Source: Cryptomeria japonica | Taxonomy: Eukaryota > Streptophyta > Pinopsida > Cupressales > Cupressaceae | NCBI RefSeq assembly: GCF_030272615.1 | Contig: NC_081412.1 | Coordinates: 346,786,669 to 346,850,668 of the forward strand | Reading direction: 5' to 3' | Length of the DNA stretch: 64,000 bases | Shown here: positions 45,392 through 56,263 of the stretch, piece by piece | How the letters are laid out: each line of letters opens with the position of its first letter | How positions within the stretch are numbered: the first letter of the stretch is position 1 | The notes under the pieces: generated by a model | Database searches by the model: none | Seen by the model: the letters and a program-made list of their open reading frames with translations, nothing else | Told to the model about the DNA's origin: nothing | Position numbers and translations under genes: made by a program

Positions 45392-46061
45392 CAGAAAGAA
45401 GGTTCAGGCTTTACAGCTCCAGAAAATCCAAATTCTTCAAGCTCAAAAGCAGATAATTTACCAATAAGAATGTCTCTGTTAACTGAAGTGTTTGCCATTG
45501 TCCTTAACTCATTAATTGCAGTTGCCTTCATCTTGTAAGCTAGTGGAAGGGCTCTCAAGACTTTGGAAACTATTTCATCTTCACTTATAAATCCTCCACA
45601 ACATAGAATTCCCATAACAATCTCATTTACTCTTTTCATAAATACAACAATTCTTTCATTATCTTCCATTTTCAAGTTTTCATATCTTACCCGGTAGCCA
45701 TCAAGTTTAGCAATTTTCATAGTAGGATCACCTTCATTAAAAGTTTGCAATTTGTCCCACATAACCTTAGCCGATGATTTATCAATCAATCCCATGATCG
45801 GCTTATCAGTAAGTGCACACAAGAGGGCTTCTCTAGCTCTGCAATCTTTTCAATATTCTTATCCAAGTCTGTAGGAGCAGGATTGCCAGATGTTGGATCA
45901 TAAGGTGTGTATCCTTTCTCAGTGATCTCCCAAATATCCTTGCCAAGACATCTAAGATGAGTCTCCATTCTAATTTTCCATATCCCATAATTTGTTCCAT
46001 AAAGCTTAGGGATTTTTCCTTTGAAAATAGTTGTTGATGGATTAGAAGTGTTAGTTGCCAT
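45331..46061 (-). pseudogene. Element B: gag N-terminal part
   Basis: From ATG 46061: IPKLYGTNYGIWKIRMETHL, the copia gag start, then a frameshift near 45830. 45331-45822 continues with SAKVMWDKLQTFNEGDPTMK, LKMEDNERIVVFMKRVNEIV and KVLRALPLAYKMKATAINEL. A (GAT)n microsatellite at 45346-45391 lies near its end. The true gag frame through the repeat codes for serine, so a one-base slip just before it has put the upstream ORF into the isoleucine frame. Confidence 0.85.
45346..45391. repeat. (GAT)n microsatellite inside gag
   Basis: About 15 uninterrupted trinucleotides. On the gag strand the frame that joins the downstream ORF reads poly-Ser. Confidence 0.95.
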
Positions 46062-46105
46062 AGGATCTACCTCAAGTGGTTAAGCTTCTGCAAAAGAGAA
46101 CCAAA

Positions 46106-46117
46106 GCTCTGATACCA
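46106..46117 (-). other. Element B primer-binding site
   Basis: Minus strand TGGTATCAGAGC, followed by TTTGGTTCTC; initiator tRNA-Met type. Confidence 0.9.
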
Positions 46118-46120
46118 TTT

Positions 46121-47403
46121 ATTAGGATAAACGGTGAACAACTGAGAGGAGGGGGTGAATTAGTTGTTAACAGATTATAACTTTTAATCCACAATACAAT
46201 CTTAAACAAATCAAGTACCGATAAAGCACATACAGATGCCGGTAGGAACAAATACCGGTAAAAAATATGACTTAAAAATCAACCAAATAATCAATGCAAA
46301 GCAACCATACCACATAACACCATGATTTGTACATGGAAAACCCGGAAAGGGAAAAACCACAGTGGGAAGCCTACCCACAGTCAGATGATACTTTTGTAGA
46401 AAGTATGTGTTACAATGAGGGGCCTGCACTTGTAGGAAGGCACACTTCCTAGAGTGTACTGCTCATTAGAAAAGAGTCTTACTAACTATATAGAGGCTAC
46501 AACCATCTCAAGATAAATGGACAACAATCCAATAGAGTGAATTGCCAGAAATAGCATCTACCATGCCTGATTACAGTCTTGGTTAAGCTCAATGTCGGAG
46601 GACTAAATCCTCTTCTGAATCTAATTCGATCACCAATGATCGACCAACTCCTCTTCCTGAGTGATATTACAATATTTGCACATTACATTCCTTGACCATG
46701 ACCTTTCCAATAACCATGATACACTACAAAGAGTTTCTACCTCTTATTCATACAAACCCTAAAGCCTAAACCAATTAGGTCAGCCACCTAAAAGATATTA
46801 CAATAAGATCATTACATAATTCCATATTAAAATGATATGCCATGTCATCTTAAAACCAAAACAACAACAAAAAATCCATAAATCATCTCGAAACATCCTG
46901 GTAATGTGTAGAGTACATGTTAGCATGATACCAAACCATAACCTAGATAGGTACCAGACCTATTCTGGGTCCACCACACCAAATCAACATCTTCAAGAAG
47001 TTGAATCATGATAAAAGAACATCTCCAGTATCTTGAAATCCATGAAGAAGCTGCACCAACACCAATTATGCATCTTGTCACGATTCCTCAATGAAAGCTC
47101 TATTAGTAAAGCCTTAAACTAGTGCTGGTAAGGGTTTACCAGAGTGTATGATAGTATCCAATTACCAAGCCAATACCAATTGACCAAAAAATTCTCATGG
47201 AGCATATAGCACATGAAATTAAACATACTTCACTGATCCAAACATGCCGAAAGTGTCCAACAGATAGTCTCTTTTGTCGGTAACACTAGATCTTCTACCA
47301 GTAACCAAAACCTGTCTATCGGTAACCAATCATAACAGCTAGTGTTGACATCAATGACAAAACATCAATGTAACACATAATCAATTCATCCATAATGCCA
47401 ACA
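46121..47403 (-). repeat. Element B 5' LTR
   Basis: Begins near 'attaggataaacgg', has the G-tract word 'actgagaggagggggtgaa' at 46140-46158 and the hairpin at 46332-46362, and ends 'cataatgccaaca'. It is not closely alignable with the LTR of A outside these shared words. Confidence 0.75.
46332..46362 (-). other. Copia LTR leader hairpin, copy 6 (element B)
   Basis: Minus strand: outer TGTGG/CCATG with two G-U pairs; inner CCC/GGG with a 5-base loop. Confidence 0.55.
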
Positions 47404-47960
47404 CAGCTAACACATCTCAAGGTGGTCAACAACATCCTCCTAGGAATGACAATCTAAGATGAACATACACCCCTCTAGGGGAGCCAATTTATTTACCTTT
47501 GAAGAAGTTGATCCAGTTTCATGTCATCACTCTACCTACAATAAAACATTATGAACCAGGCCCTTTCAAACTAGCTTGGTAGAATAACAATGATTTTGAT
47601 GATTATCATAGAACAAAAGGGAACAAGACCTTGGTCAGGTATAAACTAAAAAAACTCATTCAAGAGCTAATTGATTAGGGAGAAATAGAAGTTGAGAATC
47701 CCTTAAGAACATCGAACACTAATCATATTATTTTTAAAAACCTATTCCAAAATCATGATAAGGGAAAAACCTCTAGTTCAAGAAACCATAGTATAGCATC
47801 ATAAATTGTATCCCTATACAATCTCATCCTTATCTAGACCTCATTTTAATGGTCTCATTCTTCCTCCAAATTCCACATGTCAAACACTTCCTCAAGGTCT
47901 TGCCTCAACTTTGGTCTTGATTAAGAGGACCAATATAATTAATTCACCCTATTCCCAACA
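47404..47960 (+). pseudogene. Gypsy gag C-terminal fragment
   Basis: The plus strand at about 47570-47770 reads DYHRTKGNKTLVRYKLKKLI, QELID, then EIEVENPLRTSNTNHIIFKN. This matches the zinc-finger end of gypsy gag, best compared with the FCQYQHQDNHNTEKCYKM region at about 63060. The finger ligands are mostly lost. Two TAGs and frame changes are present. It may be the remnant of an upstream gypsy copy. Confidence 0.5.
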
Positions 47961-47963
47961 CTA

Positions 47964-48728
47964 AAGTGACCCATTCGCCTTGATCCCCTTAATCAAGACC
48001 TAAATTTGGTCCTCACAATGGTAACATTTGTAAGGTGGAAAATCATACCTTGAGGTTGGCCAGATTTGGAATTTTAAATGCTTCTGTGATAGTTAGGTTT
48101 AAATAACCCCCTTATTTCTAGAATATTAGATACATGATCTGTCAATTACATCTCTCAAGTTGGAATTCAATTACGATCTAGCAAATTCAAGTGAGCAAGC
48201 AATCAAGCATCACAGTATTGAAGGAAAGGTCAAATACAAAGTTCAAGAATTCATGATGGCATCCATGATCATGATTCTACAAAGAAATTCAACATGAAAT
48301 TTTCAAACTTTGCATGAAGATTCAAGGCAATATTCATCAAGGTATCAAGTTCCAATTCAAGCATTTCAAATCAAATCTAGCCTTTCCCTCACAAGGTAAT
48401 ATTTTCCAAATTAATTCAAGTTCAATTTCCATTTCAATTTCAAGGTTAATTCCAAACCGGAGGTTTGACCTAGGAAAACCCTTACCCACAACATCTTTCC
48501 ATCTTTATGTGTGCAAGCGATAGATTCAGAAGATGTAGACATAGTTTCAAGCTAAGGAGATGATAATAGAATAGGTCTAACTTTTGCAGAAGCAAAAATT
48601 ATAGGATAAAGGAAAATCTACTACATTAGTCCTAGGAATTTTTTCTGAGCTTCTAGGAAAAGATTCCTAATGACATTTTGATCATGCAACCTAATTCCTA
48701 TCTACATCTAATAATTTTGGGAATAGGG
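47964..48728 (+). repeat. Tandem about 1.07-kb repeat, copy 1, left part
   Basis: Starts 'aagtgacccattcgcc' and aligns with 59944-60700. It is cut at 48728 by the gag-only element and resumes at 59626. Confidence 0.85.
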
Positions 48729-49176
48729 TGTTGGAAATGTTTCCATTAATGTCAACTAGGGTAGGTTGCAGATGAAAGGCAGACATTAATGAGTTGCAGT
48801 TGTGCAAAATATGAATTACGGATGATGTGAAAAAGGGTTGAATTCATGTGTCTCTATCTTGGCTTGATGTTCTAAATCGATCTCATAATGTGGTGGATCT
48901 ATCGCATATAGGGGGAGAAGATTTTTTTCAATCTATATATCTCAATTATACAACACATCATTCTCATAGATGAAGTGTTTTTCTACATGCTATGTGCGGC
49001 TATGTGCAGGTTAAATGTTTCTAGTAAAAGATTATGCTTTGAGGGGGAGTTTCCACTGGTTTCCAGTCTACTTGCATCTCAGGTGAATTTATTATTAGTA
49101 TGATGACCCTTTGCCATTATTGTCAAAGGGGAAGAGGAGATCTATGTGTGTTGACATCGATGCCAAAGGGGGAGAT
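48729..49176 (+). repeat. Deleted leftmost unit of the tandem gag-only element
   Basis: 48729-48905 matches the first 177 bp or so of the LTR. 48906-49176 matches internal sequence 56003-56263, including the polypurine tract. The break is at 48905/48906 after 'gatctatcgc'. Confidence 0.8.
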
Positions 49177-52100
49177 TGTTGGCAATGTTGTCATTGATGT
49201 CAACTAGGGCAGGTTGCAGATGAAAGGCAAAGATTAATTAGTTGTAGTTGTGAAAAAGTATGAATTGTAGATGATGAGAAAAAGGGTTGAATTCATGTCT
49301 CTATCTTGGCTTGATGTTCTAAATCAATCTCATAATGTGGTGGATCTATCGCTTGTGATTAGTGCATGTTGCAGATTGAAAAATATAAAAATCATTTTTT
49401 TGACAATTTTCGACAAGACTCTTTTTTTTTGGCCAACTTAGCCTACATTTCAGTGAGACATGGTCTATTGTTGTGACCATTTTTGGGTCTGATAGAATTT
49501 TGTTTGTTACATCGACAATCTTCCCTTTTTCGGTGTGACCTGCTAGATGTCTTGGTGACATGAGTTGGATTTTGACATGACCTCCTCTATCGACATGACC
49601 AATTTTGTCCTCTTTCCGATGCTATATGTTATACTGATATGCTTCCCTTTTAGTGTGAGTCTTATTCTGTCTTGACGACATATTTTTGGTCTATTGGGCT
49701 ATCACACTCAATTGAAAGTCCAAAATTCATTTTGTTCCTAATCTCTTGTTCCAACTGACAATAGATCTCTGACAATGGTCATAGGTTGACTTTATGTCAT
49801 ATCCAGCAGTTGTGGACCCCGCTCTTTGCTTTATTGGTTGATTTCTCTTCTCAAGAAGTCACAAACACATTGTTTGGTTGTTCCAATTTTCAAAAACTCT
49901 TCGATAGCTCGACTCTCTGATGAAACTTCTACATGTGGTAACTTTGGGGAGACATTATAGTTTAGTAAGACTCTCATTGGCCTGTGTAGAACCTTTGGAG
50001 CTATACCGAAATACCTTTTTGGTATGATGGTTTTTGTGTTTGGCCAAAGTATGTTTTCTCTTGGCGATGATCCCTCTTGGAGTTCCAAGCCCACTTTGTT
50101 CATGTGCACTCTAGCATATAGGCAGTAGAGGGTCCTTGGTTCCTTCATGTCAAGATGTATATGGACCCCTTTCACTTTTGGGCTCAGTGGTGCCATGAGG
50201 CAGCCATGGGTTGGTTGTGTTTCGAATGTGTGGGCCCTATAGTGAAAAGTATCATATCGTCCTATTGCGTCCAACTGAAAAAGTGGAATTGTATTGCCTT
50301 TGTTACTAAGTTTGTGTTTCTCTCAATCCTCTGATCTCTAATGTGGACCCCACCAAGCATCTCATGTCTTATGTCGTGTGATCATGTCCGACTAAAAAAA
50401 TTAAAGTTATTTTGTTCTCAGTTTTGACTTATGGCTGATCTCCAATCTCTAATAGTCGGGCCCACTTTGTTTGAGTGTTTGCAGATATCCAGGTGGCGTA
50501 TGCTCATTGGTTTATTTAGTCTAAGTTGGTTTCATTCTACCACTTCACCCATGTGGTAGTCGCTGATTGGTTCTCCAAAGTTGTGGTTTGTTCGTGTGGG
50601 GCCCTTGGTTGGGAGGCGAAAAAAGTCTTTTCGACAAGACCCTACCTTTTAGCGAGACTAAAATTGCCTCTTGCAAACCCGTGGGAGATACATCGAAAAG
50701 ACCCTTGTCGATGTGACTTGCATTGTGTCCTACTGACATAGTGCTCTTTTTGGCATGATAGGAGAACATGTCTCACAAATAATGTCTCATTATCGACATG
50801 AATTAACACTTTGCCATGATACTTAATTTGTAGACCCGTTGAACTTTAGCGATAAAATCCTCTTCGTTGTGACACCCAATGCATCTTGTCGATAGTGTCT
50901 TCCTTGTTTGGTGTGACCAAGCATTTTGATAGGACTCAAAATGCCTTATGTTGGTCGTATAAGCTATAGCGACATGAAGATTTTGATTTGACACAGTCAT
51001 TGTCACATCGACAAAGGTTAACTGCGGGAGGTTAAGATGCTTTAAACTAACTGCCAAGGGTTTTAGTTCGTTGTAAAAATGTGAAGTCTTGTCGATAAAA
51101 CTGTACATGCAGGTTTTGACCAAATGGCATGATTTTAATGCCTCCAATGCAACCCGATTGTTGATTTGTCCACATGGGTAGTTGAATCTAGTTGACCAAG
51201 TGACTTGAAAGGTGAAATAGATGATGTGGAATATGCAGAACGAATGCATGACCATCCAAATGCCAAAAAGACATTGCTTGAAGATATTGTCTTTATTAAA
51301 TGAAGTTGTTTTTAATCCAATTAGAGTAGATTGGGAAGAACGAAGCAATATTTAATAGTAATCAAGTTGCAGAGGGAGTTGTTGATCTTTTTGAGGCTTG
51401 AGAATTCATATCAGACCAAAGATTGCTAAATTTAGTAATATAATCATAAAGATATAATCCGATTGTAGAAGGATATCTAGGGGAGGCATTTAATATTGAT
51501 GAATGTCTATTTGGAATACATGTACAAAAGATCCAAGCAGTCAAAAGACAAGCTTTCTTAGAAGCTTGAGATGGAATATCTTTGAATTGTTTTGGAGAGA
51601 AAAATTGCATGTACAGAGATGACCGGTTGCAGATATTTTTCATGTGAGGTTGAGTTATCATTGATTGAGTGGATTTGATAAAGCTATGTTGGCATGGAGC
51701 AGAGATAGCAAAGATAATAAAGTGGACGATGGACTAGAAATGTGTGCATACTCCAAGTGTAGTAGTTAAATAAAAAGGGTATGAAGGGAAAAAAAAAGCG
51801 AGAGATGTGTGTAGAGAAGTGTGATTAGGAGCCAGAACAAAGAAGCACAGTGCCACAAAAAGGGAGAGTGAGTGGAAGGTAAAGCTTAGTGGAGGTGATA
51901 TAGGGAAGAGCTTGAGAAGAGATAAAAGAGTGAAGTAATGAGATAGAGAGATAGATGATATTTAGTAGGAGGTTGTGATGAGCTGTAGAGGTTAAGAAGA
52001 TAGAACAAAGGTATCAAGGGACATAAAATTAGAGTACTAGTGAGTGCATGAGATCTATGTGCTAAGGTGTTACAAAACTCATTTGTAACAAGGCTTTTCA

Positions 52101-52476
52101 TTGCATTGTTTTTATCCATTAAGTCATTGTATTCCTCTGAGTGGGTACTCAAAGTAGGGGTAGGTGCTCCTTTGAGTAGGTGCTCATAAAATTAAAGGGT
52201 TGGTGCCCATAAAATTCAAGGGTTGGTTCCCATAAATGTTGTAATCAATTTTCCATTGTGAGGTTGGATTGGAGTAGTAGACTCCATCAACTTTTCTCAC
52301 TGAGGTTTTTACCTCATAGGGTTTTCCTTGTATATCTTGTGTCATGTGATTTACTCTTGTGTGCTTGTGCTTTTAATATATTAGCTAATTAGTGTTGGAA
52401 TAATTTGATTTAAATTTTTAAAATTTTAATTATCACTTATTCACCCCCCCTCTTAGTGACCTATTGTGTCCCTTCA
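49177..52476 (+). repeat. Gag-only element, middle LTR
   Basis: Starts TGTTGGCAATG after the tract AAAGGGGGAGAT and ends 'cccttca' before the primer-binding site. It is about 90 percent like 56264-59625 by eye. The 49400-51010 part is built of degenerate CGACATGAC-type words about 20 bp apart. Antisense ORFs of 147 and 181 codons (49831-50274, 50803-51348) are probably by-products of this repeat and are only partly kept in the other LTR. Confidence 0.85.
52301..52330 (+). other. Copia LTR leader hairpin, copy 7 (gag-only element)
   Basis: Plus strand: outer TGAGG/CCTTG with two G-U pairs; inner CCT/AGG with a 3-base loop; U-rich internal loop. Confidence 0.6.
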
Positions 52477-52490
52477 ATTGTTATTAGAGC
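52477..52490 (+). other. Gag-only element primer-binding site, degenerate
   Basis: ATTGTTATTAGAGC, two changes from ATTGGTATCAGAGC (initiator tRNA-Met type). Confidence 0.7.
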
Positions 52491-52550
52491 CCTAGGTTCT
52501 CGGTTAGATAGGCTTTCTCTAGATTAGGTAGATTATGGTGTGTGAAAACA

Positions 52551-54368
52551 ATGGTTATGTTTGAGTCATCCTTTGCTAATGTACCAAGGTTTGATGGCAC
52601 AAACTATGTCATTTGGAGCTCAAGAATGGAAGTATATTTATCCTCTCTAGGTTATGATGTCTAGATTTCATTTAAAGATGGATACACTGTCCCTTCTACT
52701 CCTCCATCTGACCCTAATGATAAAAGGAAACATGAGAGAAAGGCTAAAGCAATGAAGACTATTCTCAATGGGTTGTCTGATGTAGAGTCCTTAAAAGTCA
52801 AGAAATGTAAGTCTACAAAAGATGCATGGGATAATTTGAAGAAAATATATGGAGAAGTGCCTAGCACTATAGATTCAAACTCTGGAAAGAAAAAGAAGAG
52901 AGGTTCTATCAAGACAAAAGATGATAAAAGAAGATCAAATTGTAGCTATAGTGAAGATGAAAAATAATCCTATCTATTTATGGCATAAGAGACACAAAAT
53001 GGGAAGAAAACATCAAAGTGTGATAATGAGATTCAATCCTGAAAGCAAGAAGTGTTTGGAAGTGATGATGAAGGTGAAGAGGATGTTGATGCTAAAGTGG
53101 ATCTTGAAGGAGAGCTGAGATGTTCTCTTGAAGAATTAGACAAAGTTAGGAAATAATATAGAAAATACAAGATGTTAGCCTTAGAGGTACAAGAACAATT
53201 GAGAAAGAGACTTGAAGATTCTGAAATAAATATCAACACAATGACAACTCAGCTAGAACAAGTCAAAGACATGTGTGAAGTAATAACATCAGATTTTGAT
53301 GCCAAGAAGAGAAGGTGTGAGGGGTTAGAGTCAGAAGTGGAGAGAAATCAAAAGGAGTGTTAGAAGATAGAAGATGAAATGGGAAATCTAAAAAAGGAGC
53401 TTGAGAAGTGCAAAGAAGATCTCAAGTTGAGGATGAAGTATGAGGGCAGCACTAGTGAATTGAACAATACGTTGAACAAGCAAAAGAAAAATAAGGATTT
53501 AACTGGTGTAGGATATGATGCCAGCCATTGTTCCACAAGTGTTGATTCATTAAAAAGAGAAATAAACTCTGTATCCTTAGGCCAGGATGATAATGAGAAA
53601 ACTTTCACAGTTGTTGCCTAATGTATAGAGAATGCCACTCTTGCTACAATAATTGATTGTGCTAATTACAAGGGAAAGGCCAAGTTGAATGAAGATGGCT
53701 CCATAAGAGATAAGGACACAAGAAGAATGTTTAGGAGACCTCCTGCTGGAAGAAGAAATGGACCAAACAAGCCTGCAAGATCTTCACACATTTGGCAAAA
53801 TAAATTTGTAAGTTACAAGCTCTCTTTCTCTGGTTATTGGCACTCTTGCAAAGGTTATGGGCATAAGGAAAGTGAATGTTTGAAAAGATCTAAGAAGAGT
53901 CTAGATGCATATAAGCATAAAATCTCAAATAGTAGAATCATGCATAGACCTATTCCCAACCATGAAAGAAAGAATCCTTTTGATATCTTAAAAGATAGGA
54001 GCATTGTATGTTATTACTACAATGGATTAGGTCATAAGAGTCTTGAGCGTAGGAGAAAATTATCTCAGTCATGTAGTAGTCCCTCCATTTCCTCTTTCAA
54101 CAAAAATGTAAAATGTAGCAACCATGGTAATCATGAAAGAAAAGGTAGAGCACAAGCAAGAACCAAATATGCATGGAAAAATAATAGAAGTGTCTTTGGA
54201 GCATCTATAAATTCTCTTGTTCCTTCAATTGGTCATAGAGGTATGGGTTGGAGAAGTAAATCCTATCAGTCAAACATAGGCCACTCCATTCCAAAGGTTG
54301 ATATAAACACAATATGTTTTACATGTCACAAGGTTGGGCACAAAACACAACACTACAGAAGTAATTAG
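52551..54368 (+). pseudogene. Copia-type gag with coiled coil and three damaged zinc knuckles
   Basis: From ATG 52551: SSFANVPRFDGTNYVIWSSR, the copia gag start, one TAG at 52662 where Trp is usual, then KTILNGLSDVESLKVKKCKS. Two shifts near 52970 and 53150 lead to a strong coiled coil (53172-53510; LALEVQEQLRKRLEDSEINI, then KIEDEMGNLKKELEKCKEDL). 53685-54368 is basic and has three knuckle-like motifs. WHSCKGYGHKESEC has its first Cys as Trp. CYYYNGLGHKSLER has lost two Cys. CFTCHKVGHKTQHY has its last Cys as Tyr. In live elements this protein forms the particle and packages RNA. Confidence 0.8.
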
Positions 54369-56251
54369 ATGAAATCATCCAGATACAACAAGAAGGAAAG
54401 CACTTTGATCAAGTAGAACAAAATGTCTATGAAAGTTTTGGAGGAGGAAGTATAATTCAGGTGATGAGAGAGGAAAACAGGGATGATTTGTGAGCACTTT
54501 GCATTCCATGCACATGTGACATCACCTCAACATTACTGAGAATCATAACTCTGGGGGGAGATAAATATGACAAAATCTTTTGACCCCAAACTTCTGGAAG
54601 AATAGGTGTTTCAAAGTGATAAGGAAGATGATTAGAATAAAAGATTGTTTGTGTATATATATTAATTATTGCCGAGATTAGATAATATTGTGCATATCTG
54701 GTGTAGTTCCTTGTAGTGGAGAAGTTTATCCCTTGGTGTCATATCAATATTATAAATTGTTGGCATATAGATCATTGTGAAAAGGCATTTGGCTGTTGTT
54801 GCACACATGCATACATAAGGGTGAGTAAAGCTGCAAGTGTTGAATAACAAATCTTTAGACAATCCACATTGCATAAAGTTGTGTATGTCGAATGGTTGCA
54901 GATAAATCATTATAAACTAAAATGTCACAATAGAGCTCTGTTGTGAATGGATTGATCCATGTCACCATTAGAGTTTGAGTTTGGATAAGTTGAGCATGTA
55001 GTTGTGTGTCACACAAATTATTTGTGACAATATTCTATTCAACAAGAAAGGATACAAATGATTAGATCAGTTGGATAATAAGAATAGTGCAACATAAAGT
55101 TGAATAACAACTACATAGGAAGAGATGAAAGTGTTAGGATGGATTGAACACTCAAAATAGAGTTGAAATAAAAAGGCAATTATGGAGGTGCAAGATTTCT
55201 ATGTTGTTGAACTGCTATGCAATAAAGACGAGGAGCCGAGAGTATGTATTCAACAATTGGTGAACAACATAACAAGTAATTTAGAAGAGAAAATTGAAAA
55301 TAACTAAGGACGGGCCTGCACGAGTGTTGTTATTGTTCAAGGCTAAATGTAGAAGATGGGAATCAAAGGACAAAACTGATTAGAAATTAGTAGCAGAGAA
55401 AAGGAAGGAGATGTATAGACCAAGATAATGCATGTTGAAACAGAGGTGGCCTAGCTACAAGAATGACACAACAATTGAGGTAGCTAAGAGATAGCAATAG
55501 ACACACAGTCAGTAGTGAAAAGATAATGACAAAATCAGCTATAAGAAGACAACTTTGAAAGGTCACAAGGCTACAAGAAGAGAAGATAGAGGTTTGAATA
55601 CAATCATGTTACATGCATTGGGTAAGAGGAAATATGTTTTTGGTTCTCAGGGGGAGATAAGTAGAATTTTCACATCTTATATTGTAATAATGGTTCATCT
55701 AGAAATTGGCAACAAAAATCTATATGTTGATGCATATTGGTTTATATTGTAATAATGGTTCATCTAGTGGTTTGGCAACATATGAGAATGATACAATTTT
55801 CATAGGGGATTTACAAATACACAAGCATTGCAGATGAGTTGAATTTCCATTTCAGATGTGTCACAGATTCGTGCTCCCAACATAGAAGTATTCAAGAGCA
55901 GAGAAGTGTTTTCAATAGAAGAATATCATGTTAAAAGGGGAATATGCAGTAAAAAAAAAGGGGGAAACAAATGACATGGGTACACATAGGCACATGAGAA
56001 GCATACAGGGGGGGAAGAATGTTTTAGATCCATATGTCTCAATTATACAACACATCATTCTCATAGGTGAAGTGTTTTTCTACATGCTATGTGCAAGCTG
56101 AATGTTTCCAACAAAAGATTATGCTATGAGGGGGAGTTTCCACTAGTTGCCAATATACTTGCATCTCAGGCTAATTTATTATTAGTATGCTGACCCTTTT
56201 CCATTATTGTCAAAGGTGGAGAGGAGATATTTATGTGTTCATATCAATACC
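54369..56251 (+). other. Gag-only element internal region without coding content
   Basis: No protease, integrase, RT or RNase H motif in any frame. Purine tracts resembling the polypurine tract recur at about 54552, 55648, 55963, 56008 and 56130. The region otherwise looks like LTR-proximal non-coding DNA. Confidence 0.65.
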
Positions 56252-56263
56252 AAAGGGGGAGAT
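56252..56263 (+). other. Gag-only element polypurine tract
   Basis: AAAGGGGGAGAT immediately before the right LTR; identical at 49165-49176. Confidence 0.85.

Larger units (their letters stand above)
43782..47403 (-). mobile_element. Copia element B, 5' half (LTR, gag, protease, integrase)
   Basis: Minus strand: LTR 46121-47403, primer-binding site, gag, protease and integrase up to 43782, where element A begins in the middle of an integrase codon series. RT, RNase H and the 3' LTR of B are not found to the left of A, so they were deleted or rearranged. Confidence 0.85.

Noticed and set aside
49831-50274. 147-codon antisense ORF in the giant LTR, with a partly open counterpart at 56972-57340
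   Set aside because: It lies inside a degenerate short-motif array that repeats in all frames, and the two copies share only part of the frame. A coding role is not supported.
50803-51348. 181-codon minus-strand ORF in the giant LTR
   Set aside because: The other LTR retains only 82 codons of it; the composition is like translated non-coding DNA.
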